A stretch of DNA of 5,266 bases, from NCBI GenBank assembly GCA_013041945.1, contig JABDRC010000317.1, positions 1 through 5,266 on the forward strand. Direction: 5' to 3'. Shown here piece by piece: positions 1-5,266 of this stretch. The first letter of the stretch is position 1; the number at the start of each line of letters is the position of its first letter. This stretch comes from Halobacteria archaeon. GTDB lineage: Bacteria > Pseudomonadota > Gammaproteobacteria > UBA9214. A model generated the notes under the pieces. That model did no database searches. It worked only from the letters and a program-made list of their open reading frames with translations, and was not told where the DNA came from. Made by a program: the position numbers and the translations under genes.

Positions 1-555
1 GAGGGCGGGGACATCATGAGCGTCGTGGAGACGGCCCTGATGATTCCGCGCAATGCGCAGCAGACGATGACACATGACGAGTACAACCTGACCTTTGAAC
101 AGCCGGACGGGACGCTGATCAATGGTCGCTATGCCGAGGCGGAGAATGGCCAGATCAAGGTCTCGGTCAGTGTCGATATTAACGGACAGGAGGGTTACCG
201 TGTGTCCGGTAACTTCCAGGGCAAGAGCATCGATGCACCACTGCAGACGGCAGCCAGCGTCACCGGGCCGTACTACCAGTACCGGCAGATGGTGCAGGCC
301 GCAAATCCGGCCAGTGGCCAGCCGCGTGCACTGGTGCTGGACACCTACGTACCGTCTGCCAATCCGCTGGAGACCATTGCGATGGAAGCGAATCCCACTG
401 GCGTGAAGGTGGGTGGCCTGCCCGAGTACGAAATGCTGTTTGCGGGTCTGAAGGCGACCGGGCTGGTCGATGACAAGGGCCAGACATCCATGAAGGTTAA
501 GATGGGGACACTGGAGTTGCAGCTGTCCCGTGCCTATATCAACATCCAGCCCTGA
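1..555 (+). CDS. Envelope-type hypothetical protein, probably 5'-truncated by the window edge; companion of the downstream transglutaminase
   Basis: The frame is open from base 1 (Glu-Gly-Gly-Asp-Ile before the first ATG at 16) and ends at TGA 553-555. From ATG 16 it would be 179 aa. That ATG has no good ribosome binding site and the resulting protein has no signal peptide, so I favour a true start upstream of the window. The visible part is rich in alternating polar and hydrophobic residues and Gly/Pro turns (EQPDGTLINGRY, QVKVSV-like strands, VTGPYYQYRQM, GGLPEYEM), suggesting a mainly beta-stranded secreted domain. The order 'ET...DG..I..RY ... VTGP ... GLPEYE...' recalls the N-terminal half of bacterial transglutaminase-domain proteins that carry a beta domain before the catalytic core. 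This is recognition by pattern, not a database hit. It ends 7 nt before ATG 563 of the transglutaminase gene and overlaps that gene's alternative GTG 530, so the two are very likely co-transcribed. Specific function is unknown. Confidence 0.7.
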   Translation, partial: EGGDIMSVVETALMIPRNAQQTMTHDEYNLTFEQPDGTLINGRYAEAENGQIKVSVSVDINGQEGYRVSGNFQGKSIDAPLQTAASVTGPYYQYRQMVQAANPASGQPRALVLDTYVPSANPLETIAMEANPTGVKVGGLPEYEMLFAGLKATGLVDDKGQTSMKVKMGTLELQLSRAYINIQP

Positions 556-562
556 TATCTGC

Positions 563-1345
563 ATGGCCGGCTACACCGCAAGCGTACGTGGCTGCCTGCT
601 GTTGCCGGGCCTGCTGGCCGTCGGGTTAGCGGCTGCCGCTGATAATCCGTTGTTTATCGGACAGGTGCGGGTGGAGGATGTTCGTACGTCGGCAGCCCGA
701 ACATCGGCATTGCACTACGAAATCGTGCACGAGGCGCCCGACCTGTTGCAGCAGCAGCTGTCCGGCTGGTTTCCACGGGCGTCTCGGCAGGCGACCGGTG
801 TTTCCGTCAGTATGCAGGGCTACCCGGTTACGCTCATACCGGCCGCCGATGACCGTCACCGTGCATCGACTTTCCTGGTCGACTATGCGGAACCCGCGGT
901 GCAGGAGCTGACAGGTGAAATTCATGAACGCTTCGGTTCGCAGCCGTCGCCGACCGAGCTGGAACAGTTTGTCCATGACTATATTGCCGACAAGGACGCG
1001 GCGCATGGTTTCGATATTGCCTCGCAGGTCGCCAGATCACGCGCGGGTGACTGCACCGAACACGCGGTGTTGCTCACGTCACTGCTGAGGATGTACGGTT
1101 ATCCGGCGCGTACCGTGACAGGCCTGTTTGTCTCGCTGGACAAACCGGTCATGGCCTACGGACACGCGTGGGTGGAATATTACAGCGGCCGGGGCTGGAT
1201 CGGGCTGGATGGCACCCGCATCAGCGAGTCTGTTGGTGCGCAGCACATACCGTTGAGTGTGGTCGAGGATGAAAGTATTGCCTACGCGATCGGCCTGATC
1301 AGTGCCTTGCAGTCGCTGGCCATTGAGCGGGTGATAGTCAAATAA
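563..1345 (+). CDS. Transglutaminase-like superfamily protein, exported
   Basis: About 260 aa from ATG 563. Residues 1-26 form a signal peptide: MAGYTASVR, then a hydrophobic core rich in Leu, Gly and Ala, with likely cleavage after the Ala run before DNPLF. The catalytic core is in the C-terminal half: Cys164 in GDCTEHAVLLTSLLR, His201 in AYGHAWVEYY and Asp216 in GLDGT. This is the Cys-His-Asp triad order of transglutaminase-like (papain-fold) domains. Known members cleave or cross-link peptide or amide bonds; the substrate here cannot be read from sequence. A GTG at 530 would add 11 residues and overlap the preceding gene. I chose ATG 563 because it places the signal peptide at the N-terminus, though neither start has a clear Shine-Dalgarno. 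It follows the upstream envelope-type gene by 7 nt, so one operon is likely. The end is followed by a strong hairpin at 1359-1406. Confidence 0.88.
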   Translation: MAGYTASVRGCLLLPGLLAVGLAAAADNPLFIGQVRVEDVRTSAARTSALHYEIVHEAPDLLQQQLSGWFPRASRQATGVSVSMQGYPVTLIPAADDRHRASTFLVDYAEPAVQELTGEIHERFGSQPSPTELEQFVHDYIADKDAAHGFDIASQVARSRAGDCTEHAVLLTSLLRMYGYPARTVTGLFVSLDKPVMAYGHAWVEYYSGRGWIGLDGTRISESVGAQHIPLSVVEDESIAYAIGLISALQSLAIERVIVK

Positions 1346-1358
1346 AGAGTCAATATAG

Positions 1359-1406
1359 TCAGACTCCATTGATTCGACAGGATAACATCAGATCAATCGA
1401 GTCTGA
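1359..1406. repeat. Long inverted repeat (hairpin) downstream of the transglutaminase gene
   Basis: The left arm at 1359-1374 (tcagactccattgatt) pairs with the right arm at 1391-1406 (gatcaatcgagtctga): 14 Watson-Crick pairs plus one G-T wobble out of 16, with one C-C mismatch. The arms enclose a 16-nt loop. It starts 13 nt after the stop codon, so it may protect or terminate the mRNA end. No T-run follows it, so it is not a textbook intrinsic terminator. The arm sequence belongs to a small motif family seen again at 1619 and 2056. Confidence 0.6.
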
Positions 1407-1446
1407 TCCTGCTAATCCATTTCATGCGGGTGTGATAAAGCGCCAA

Positions 1447-1468
1447 TTAATCAACTGATATTGGTTAA
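1447..1468. promoter_or_regulatory. Operator-like AT-rich dyad
   Basis: Half-sites ttaatcaa (1447-1454) and ttggttaa (1461-1468) are inverted copies, with 7 of 8 complementary pairs and one G-T, separated by 6 nt. The 22-bp dyad lies 16 nt before the micro-ORF start at 1485, where a regulator could act. No convincing -35/-10 pair could be placed around it, so a binding-site role is only a suggestion. Confidence 0.25.
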
Positions 1469-1484
1469 ACTACGAGAAATGAAT

Positions 1485-1562
1485 ATGACCACTGAAAACA
1501 TCCTTGTTGTGGTTGCCGCCCTGCCAGGCTTGTATGAGTTGGGCTATTTATATCGGCCGTAA
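1485..1562 (+). CDS. Possible 25-aa hydrophobic micro-ORF
   Basis: ATG 1485 follows an acgagaa sequence with its GAG 8 nt upstream, an acceptable weak ribosome binding site. An in-frame ATG also lies at 1479. The peptide begins MTTENILVVVAALPG and ends in YLYRP, with a central hydrophobic stretch able to span a membrane. Its TAA overlaps the ATG of a second hydrophobic frame (TAATG, 1560-1564). It may be a real small membrane peptide, the first part of a frameshifted gene, or chance. I do not recognise the family. Confidence 0.2.
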   Translation: MTTENILVVVAALPGLYELGYLYRP

Positions 1563-1612
1563 TGCTGCTTGTTATCCTTGTGTTGAAATATGTTGGGTCT
1601 CTTCCCGGTTGA
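1562..1612 (+). CDS. Possible 16-aa hydrophobic micro-ORF overlapping the previous one
   Basis: ATG 1562 overlaps the preceding stop, and the peptide MLLVILVLKYVGSLPG ends at TGA 1610-1612. It is almost entirely hydrophobic. Taken with the preceding micro-ORF, the two could be halves of one two-helix membrane protein broken by a frameshift near 1560. Too short to assess by coding statistics. Confidence 0.13.
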   Translation: MLLVILVLKYVGSLPG

Positions 1613-1618
1613 ATATGT

Positions 1619-1641
1619 AAATCAATGGGGTCAGATCAGAG
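1619..1641 (+). repeat. GGGGTCAGA-type dispersed motif
   Basis: The segment aatcaatggggtcaga, followed by tcagag, resembles the AATGGGGTCAGA(G)-type motif that I recall being dispersed in many proteobacterial genomes, often next to REP-associated tyrosine transposase (RAYT) genes. The left arm of the hairpin at 1359-1374, read on the minus strand, is aatcaatggagtctga, so the two copies face outward around a 250-nt core. No transposase is visible in the window. The family assignment rests on memory and was not searched. Confidence 0.3.
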
Positions 1642-1706
1642 TAATAACTTCAGCAAAATAAATCTGTTTCCTTCAATTACCCTGCAGTTTGGATAAAAGA
1701 GCGTCA

Positions 1707-2057
1707 GTGACGAGTCCCGGGATAAAAATTCTGCTTGTACTGGCCAGCGTTTCAATCGTCTATGCCTTTGTGTGCGAGATCCGGCTGTCCCGAAAGGCCA
1801 GCCGGGTTGCGAGCTGGCTGCAGAAAGAGCGCCCCGGGCTCTGGTCAGAATTGAATATCGTCGCAAGAAACTGGAAGGGTGGTTACCCTGCCCTGAAGAT
1901 ACTTCATCGCAGGAATGTTGTCGGCCTGTCAAGGTTTGATCGGGAATATGCGCAGTTGCGTGCTATCGAGCGGCAGTTGTTCCGGGGTGTCGGAACAGGT
2001 GTGGTGTGCCTTGGCGCACTCATTGCAGGTTTCCTCTTTCTGGACTGGCATTGGTAG
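1707..2057 (+). CDS. Small membrane protein of unknown function with two predicted transmembrane segments
   Basis: From GTG 1707 the product is 116 aa. An in-frame TTG at 1689 would add 6 residues. I prefer GTG 1707 because aaaagag (1695-1701) sits 5 nt upstream as a plausible ribosome binding site, while the TTG has none. A first hydrophobic helix covers about residues 5-22 (IKILLVLASVSIVYAFVC). The central region, about 24-93, is basic and rich in Arg, Trp and Leu (ASWLQKERPGLWSELNIVAR, GGYPALKILHRR, FDREYAQLRAIERQLFR) and probably cytoplasmic and helical. A second helix covers about 94-112 (GVVCLGALIAGFLFL), and the protein ends DWHW. I do not recognise a named family. It stands alone, 63 nt before the oxidoreductase gene and separated from it by a weak hairpin, so co-transcription is uncertain. 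Confidence 0.62.
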   Translation: MTSPGIKILLVLASVSIVYAFVCEIRLSRKASRVASWLQKERPGLWSELNIVARNWKGGYPALKILHRRNVVGLSRFDREYAQLRAIERQLFRGVGTGVVCLGALIAGFLFLDWHW

Positions 2058-2060
2058 ATC

Positions 2061-2095
2061 AATCGGGTATGCCTTCCCTGATTTATTGAATAATT
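2061..2095 (+). terminator. Weak candidate intrinsic terminator
   Basis: Directly after the small membrane-protein gene, aatcggg (2061-2067) can pair with ccctgatt (2076-2083) with one bulged T and an 8-nt loop. An AT-rich tail (tattgaataatttt) follows. The stem is short and the tail is not a clean T-run, so this is tentative. Confidence 0.27.
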
Positions 2096-2120
2096 TTATC
2101 CGGACACCGCTTCAAGATTC

Positions 2121-3104
2121 ATGAAAGCCATCGTCTACAGGCAGTATGGTTCACCCGACGTGCTTCATGTCGGCGAGGTGGACGAACCTGTCCCCGGGGA
2201 TGATGAGATCCTTGTCAGGATCCGCGCGGCCGAGGCCACCAAGGCCGACTGTGAACTGCGCAGTTTCAGGTTCGCGGTCAAGTGGTTCTGGTTGCCCTTG
2301 CGCATCAGGTTCGGGCTGTTCAAGCCGGCAAACCCGGTGCTGGGCGGCTACTTCGCGGGCGAGATCGAGGCCGTCGGTAGAAAGGTGACGCGATTCAGCG
2401 TTGGCGACCAGGTATTCGGCTGTGCCCGGCTTCGCATGGGCGCCTACGGCCGGTACCTGTGCCTGCCGGACAGCTACACGGTCATTCCCAAACCCGTAAA
2501 TTCAAGCTTCGAAGAGGCGGCCGCCATACCCCTTGGCGGGCTGAATGCGCTGCACTTCATGCGGCTGGCGAACATACAGCGGGGAGAAACTGTCCTGGTC
2601 AACGGTGCGGGCGGGAGTATTGGCACCTTCGGCGTGCAGATCGCCAAAGCCATGGGTGCCGAGGTCACCGCTGTGGACAGCCCCATCAAGGAGGACATGC
2701 TGCGCCGGATCGGCGTCGATCATTTCATTGATTATACCCGCGAAGATTTTACCGGCAGCGGGCAGACATATGACGTCATATTCGACATGGTCGCGAACAG
2801 CGCCTACTCCGGATGCATCAGATCGCTCAAACCCGACGGGCGCTACCTGAAGGGCAATCCGCGGCTGTCCGACATGATCAGGGCAACCCTGACGACCACG
2901 TTTACCGGCAGGACAGCCAGCTTCACCTTTGCCGGCGAGACCCGCGAAGAACTGCTCGCCCTCAAGCAGATGGTCGAGGATGGGAGCATCAGCCCCGTCA
3001 TAGATAAAATCTATTCGCCCGGACAGGCCGCCAGGGCCCATGAGCGCGTGGAGACGGAACAGCGGGTGGGCATTGTGGTGATTTCAATGCAAGACTGGCT
3101 GTAA
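2121..3104 (+). CDS. Zinc-independent MDR-family NAD(P)-dependent oxidoreductase (quinone oxidoreductase-like)
   Basis: 327 aa, the normal length for quinone oxidoreductase-like medium-chain dehydrogenase/reductases. The start MKAIVYRQYGSPDVLHVGEV is the typical GroES-like N-terminus. It continues with PGDDEILVRI, GYFAGEIEAVGRKVTRFSVG and DQVFG. The cofactor domain carries VLVNGAGGSIGTFGVQIAK (residues 158-176) with the glycine-rich turn, then MGAEVTAVDS. Asp186 at the end of the second strand could favour NAD over NADP, which is inference. The GVDHFIDYTREDF and YDVIFDMV motifs are typical of the family. There is no Cys/His zinc-site pattern, so it probably reduces quinones, enones or aldehydes by hydride transfer. 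It is expected in the cytoplasm because no signal is seen. The ribosome binding site before ATG 2121 is weak (tcaag). Neighbours do not reveal its substrate. Confidence 0.92.
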   Translation: MKAIVYRQYGSPDVLHVGEVDEPVPGDDEILVRIRAAEATKADCELRSFRFAVKWFWLPLRIRFGLFKPANPVLGGYFAGEIEAVGRKVTRFSVGDQVFGCARLRMGAYGRYLCLPDSYTVIPKPVNSSFEEAAAIPLGGLNALHFMRLANIQRGETVLVNGAGGSIGTFGVQIAKAMGAEVTAVDSPIKEDMLRRIGVDHFIDYTREDFTGSGQTYDVIFDMVANSAYSGCIRSLKPDGRYLKGNPRLSDMIRATLTTTFTGRTASFTFAGETREELLALKQMVEDGSISPVIDKIYSPGQAARAHERVETEQRVGIVVISMQDWL

Positions 3105-3111
3105 TAGAGGT

Positions 3112-3273
3112 CACTTCCGGTTTTCTCATATAGAAGATCTCAGTGTCTACGGCGAGGCTTTCGCTGACTTTCTGGCTGAACAGGTGCGAACGCACGAGGC
3201 CTTCTCCGCACTGCCTTACCTTTCCGGGCTTGCGCGCCTGTCCACCCTGCTTCCCGTCGTGATTGCGCGCTGA
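3112..3273 (+). pseudogene. Relic of a DUF2063/HvfC-type protein (C-terminal part of the putative DNA-binding domain)
   Basis: In the gap after the oxidoreductase gene, the frame starting at 3112 reads through to TGA 3271-3273. It gives residues such as HIEDLSVYGEAFADFLAE, then FSALPYLSGLARL. The pattern YG.AFADFLA ... LPYL..LARL matches what I know of the DUF2063 domain of HvfC/BufC-type proteins, where the usual continuation is EWA. Here it is replaced by STLLPVVIAR and a stop. There is no ATG, and the frame runs back out of phase into the end of the oxidoreductase gene, so the N-terminal part is missing. HvfC partners act with HvfB (DUF692) in modifying copper-binding peptides; neither HvfB nor a HvfA-like precursor gene is visible here. 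The assignment was made by motif memory alone. Confidence 0.5.
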
Positions 3274-3333
3274 GCCCGACACAATTCCTCATGAACTAAA
3301 TGGAAATAAACCATTCCCGGGAACCGGCCACTA

Positions 3334-4977
3334 ATGCCCGGACTGACATTTAACCGGGAGCCTGTTAAGGCCGACAACAAACAAATGAACAAGCCCGATG
3401 CAAAAAATCTCGCCGCCCTGCTGGACGGCCTGTGCAGCCGCCGCGACTTCCTCAAGGTGTGCGGAGCGGGCCTGGGCTATGGCGCGCTGGGCCCGGTCCT
3501 GTCCGCTTGCGGCGGTGGCGGTGGCGGGGGTGGCGGTGCGCCGGCTGCCGCGATCCCGGCCGCGTCTGCGGAATACACCGTGCTGAAGCGGACCAGTTTC
3601 GGTGTGCACCGGGACGCGCTTGCATCGATCCGGGCGCTGGGGATCGACGTCTACCTGGAGCAGCAACTCGATTACACCGCGATCAGCGACGGCAACCTCG
3701 ACGCCACCCTGCAGACGCTGTTCCCGCTGACCACGCAGAGCCCTGCCCAGCTGATCGGCGGGTTCCCGAACAACATCGGTGACATTGCCGTGCAGATGGT
3801 GGGTGCGGCCCAGTACCGGCAGATTTTCAGCCGCCGGCAGCTCTACGAGGTGATGGTCGAGTTCTGGACCAACCACTTCAACATCCACTTGCTGAACGGT
3901 CTCGGGCCCACGCTCAAACCCGAGGATGACCTGGCGGTCATCCGCACCCACGCACTGGGCAATTTCCGCGACCTGCTGCATGCCTCGGCGAAAAGCCCGT
4001 CCATGCTGTTTTACCTGGACAACTTTTTCAACCAGGCCGCGGCGCCGAACGAAAACTACGCGCGCGAGCTGATGGAGCTGCACACGCTGGGCGTCAACGG
4101 CGGCTACACGGAGACCGATGTCAAGGAGGTCGCGCGCTGCTTTACCGGGTGGACCATTCGCTTCCCCGGCGATCCCGGCGGCGCCTACGGCACGTTTGTG
4201 TTTCAGCCGGCCATCCACGACGACACGGCCAAGGTCGTACTGGGCAACACCATCTCCGCCGGTGGTGGACAGACCGACGGCGAACAGGTGCTCGATATCC
4301 TCGCCACACACCCGTCCACGGCACAGTTCATCGCCACCAAACTGTGCCGCCGCTTCATCAGCGACAGCCCCGATGCGGCCAGCATCGATGCCGTCGCGAC
4401 GGCCTTCACCCAATCCGGCGGCGACATCAAGACGACCCTGCGCGCCCTGTTTGCCGCCGCGGCCTTCCGCACCAGCAGCGATCTGAAGCTGGCGCGTCCC
4501 GGCGAATACCTGCCCGCGCTGGTCCGTGCGCTGGCCCCGGATACGAACTACCCGACGGATAACGGCCAGCTGTTCCTGTTCGCCCAGACTATCCTGGGGC
4601 AACTGCCGTATTACTGGCCGACGCCCGACGGCTATCCCGATGACCAGGGCTACTGGGGCAGCACCGGCGGACTGCTGAATCGCTGGCGCCTGTCATTCCT
4701 GAGCTACGCGCCGTACATCCCGGGCATCGACGTGTTCCAGATCGATTACATCAACCTGCTGGGCGGCGCCGTTACGCCGGCCGGCGTCGTCGATGCATTG
4801 ATCAATAACGTGCTGATGCGGCCACTGTCGACCGCTGATCGCGAGACCGTCATCGACTGGGTGGTGGCGGAGACCGGTGTCACCCGCAATGCCGCGCTTC
4901 CCGCCGGCGTGCCGGAACAGGTGGCCGCACTGGCGGCGGCCGTGCTGGTCAGTTCGGCCTACTTTCAGCTTCGATAG
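3334..4977 (+). CDS. DUF1800 family protein, Tat-exported lipoprotein
   Basis: 547 aa from ATG 3334. ATG 3385 (Met18) would give a more compact Tat leader; neither has a strong ribosome binding site, and I keep the outer one. The leader has the twin-arginine motif SRRDFLK (residues 35-41), a hydrophobic stretch, and a lipobox VLSAC with Cys59 as the likely lipidated residue, followed by nine glycines (60-68). DUF1800 landmarks follow: VLKRTSFGVHRDAL near residue 83, FWTNHFNIH (177-185), NENYARELMELHTLGVNGGY (239-258), CFTGWTI (269-275), IHDDTAKVVLG (294-304), ATHPSTAQFIATKLCRRF, RPGEYLPALVRAL and YYWPTPDGYPD near the C-terminus. The family is conserved, usually sits next to a DUF1501 gene, and has no firmly established activity. 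Here TAG 4975-4977 is followed 8 nt later by the DUF1501 ATG, so the two are one transcription unit. The protein probably folds before Tat export and is anchored by lipid in the cell envelope. Confidence 0.95.
   Translation: MPGLTFNREPVKADNKQMNKPDAKNLAALLDGLCSRRDFLKVCGAGLGYGALGPVLSACGGGGGGGGGAPAAAIPAASAEYTVLKRTSFGVHRDALASIRALGIDVYLEQQLDYTAISDGNLDATLQTLFPLTTQSPAQLIGGFPNNIGDIAVQMVGAAQYRQIFSRRQLYEVMVEFWTNHFNIHLLNGLGPTLKPEDDLAVIRTHALGNFRDLLHASAKSPSMLFYLDNFFNQAAAPNENYARELMELHTLGVNGGYTETDVKEVARCFTGWTIRFPGDPGGAYGTFVFQPAIHDDTAKVVLGNTISAGGGQTDGEQVLDILATHPSTAQFIATKLCRRFISDSPDAASIDAVATAFTQSGGDIKTTLRALFAAAAFRTSSDLKLARPGEYLPALVRALAPDTNYPTDNGQLFLFAQTILGQLPYYWPTPDGYPDDQGYWGSTGGLLNRWRLSFLSYAPYIPGIDVFQIDYINLLGGAVTPAGVVDALINNVLMRPLSTADRETVIDWVVAETGVTRNAALPAGVPEQVAALAAAVLVSSAYFQLR
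3511..3537 (+). repeat. In-frame glycine-codon run after the lipobox
   Basis: Nine consecutive glycine codons (ggc/ggt/ggg) encode a flexible linker directly after Cys59 of the DUF1800 lipoprotein. Copy-number change would keep frame only in steps of 3 nt. Such linkers are common after lipobox cysteines in this kind of protein. Confidence 0.7.
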
Positions 4978-4985
4978 GTACAGGT

Positions 4986-5266
4986 ATGGCAAACAGCAAT
5001 TCCATCAGTCCGGCCAGCGCGATCATCCCCGCGAACCACGATATCCTGGTGTGCATCTTTCAGCGCGGTGCCGCCGACGGACTCAACTCCCTCGTCCCGT
5101 ACGGTGATCCCGATTACGCCACGCAGCGCGGCAGCCTGGCCGTGCCGGCGCCGGGCAATGCCGGCGGCGCCCTCGACCTGGACGGCTTTTTCGGCCTGCA
5201 CCCGTCACTGCTGCCGCTGCAGTCGATCTACCAGGCCGGCGACCTGGCGCTGGTGCATGCCACCGG
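4986..5266 (+). CDS. DUF1501 family protein, 3'-truncated by the window edge
   Basis: The frame from ATG 4986 stays open to the last base (93 complete codons). It begins MANSNSISPASAIIPANHD. Then come ILVCIFQRGAADGLNSLVPY, GDPDYATQRGSLAVP, ALDLDGFFGLHPSLLPLQSI and YQAGDLALVHAT. These are the hallmark N-terminal blocks of DUF1501 proteins (the FLRGGADGLN-type block and the GFFGLHP block), related to the alkaline-phosphatase/sulfatase fold. Full members are about 380-450 aa, so most of this gene lies outside the window. It follows the DUF1800 stop by 8 nt, with AGG at 4976-4978 as a weak ribosome binding site. Unlike many family members it shows no Tat signal at its N-terminus. Whether it is exported with its partner or stays in the cytoplasm cannot be decided here. 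Confidence 0.93.
   Translation, partial: MANSNSISPASAIIPANHDILVCIFQRGAADGLNSLVPYGDPDYATQRGSLAVPAPGNAGGALDLDGFFGLHPSLLPLQSIYQAGDLALVHAT

Larger units (their letters stand above)
1346..1706. other. AT-richer intergenic stretch of about 360 bases
   Basis: No gene of normal size is convincing here on either strand, and base composition is clearly more AT-rich than the flanking genes. It holds the hairpin at 1359-1406, a dyad at 1447-1468, two overlapping hydrophobic micro-ORFs at 1485-1612 and a GGGGTCAGA-type motif at 1619-1641. The mix of repeated motifs and short broken frames suggests a decayed mobile or repetitive element, or a degraded small membrane gene. This is inference. Confidence 0.5.

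Noticed and set aside
1636..1932. Minus-strand open frame of 98 codons across the start of the small membrane-protein gene
   Set aside because: The composition looks random, and the + strand frame has coherent membrane helices. I treated it as a shadow.
2502..3041. Minus-strand open frame of 179 codons inside the oxidoreductase gene
   Set aside because: It lies wholly opposite the well-supported MDR coding frame and has no recognisable motifs or ribosome binding site.
3299..3315. Small hairpin aatgg/ccatt before the DUF1800 gene
   Set aside because: A stem of only 5 bp with a 7-nt loop is expected by chance and has no T-run or clear regulatory context.
3331..4602. Long minus-strand open frame of 423 codons opposite the DUF1800 gene
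   Set aside because: Its translation is low-complexity and rich in Gly, Arg, Gln and Val, with no recognisable domain. It is the expected antisense shadow of a GC-rich gene whose + strand product has clear family motifs.
1..5266. CRISPR arrays, tRNA or rRNA genes, complete insertion sequences
   Set aside because: No regularly spaced direct repeats, cloverleaf-like segments, rRNA sequence or transposase frames were seen on either strand.

Overview
The window looks like chromosomal DNA of a GC-rich proteobacterium, most likely a gammaproteobacterium. This is inferred from codon use, a lipobox-type Tat signal, and the product families (periplasmic transglutaminase-like protein, MDR oxidoreductase, DUF1800/DUF1501 pair). 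No rRNA, tRNA or marker gene is present, so the genus cannot be read from the sequence.

Layout, all genes on the + strand. (1) Positions 1-1345 hold two closely spaced genes. The first is an envelope-type protein whose N-terminus probably lies left of the window. The second is an exported transglutaminase-like protein with a visible Cys-His-Asp triad. Together they resemble the two halves of a protein that is often a single polypeptide, so they probably act together in the periplasm. (2) Positions 1346-1706 are an AT-richer gap. It holds a long hairpin, an operator-like dyad, two overlapping hydrophobic micro-ORFs, and copies of an AATCAATGGGGTCAGA-like motif that recalls repeats linked to REP/RAYT elements. 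(3) Positions 1707-2057 encode a small unrecognised protein with two predicted membrane segments, followed by a weak hairpin that overlaps a further copy of the motif. (4) Positions 2121-3104 encode a zinc-independent MDR-family NAD(P)H-dependent oxidoreductase. (5) Positions 3112-3273, between genes, hold what appears to be the relic of a DUF2063/HvfC-type gene. (6) Positions 3334-5266 hold a tight operon of a DUF1800 Tat lipoprotein and a DUF1501 protein cut off by the right edge.

The DUF1800-DUF1501 pair is a widespread, conserved but functionally unassigned couple. Here only the DUF1800 member shows an export signal. The most distinctive observations are the DUF2063-like relic, the split transglutaminase module, the motif family in the non-coding stretches, and the one-sided Tat signal in the DUF1800/DUF1501 operon. 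I do not see clear evidence of a wholly new system.
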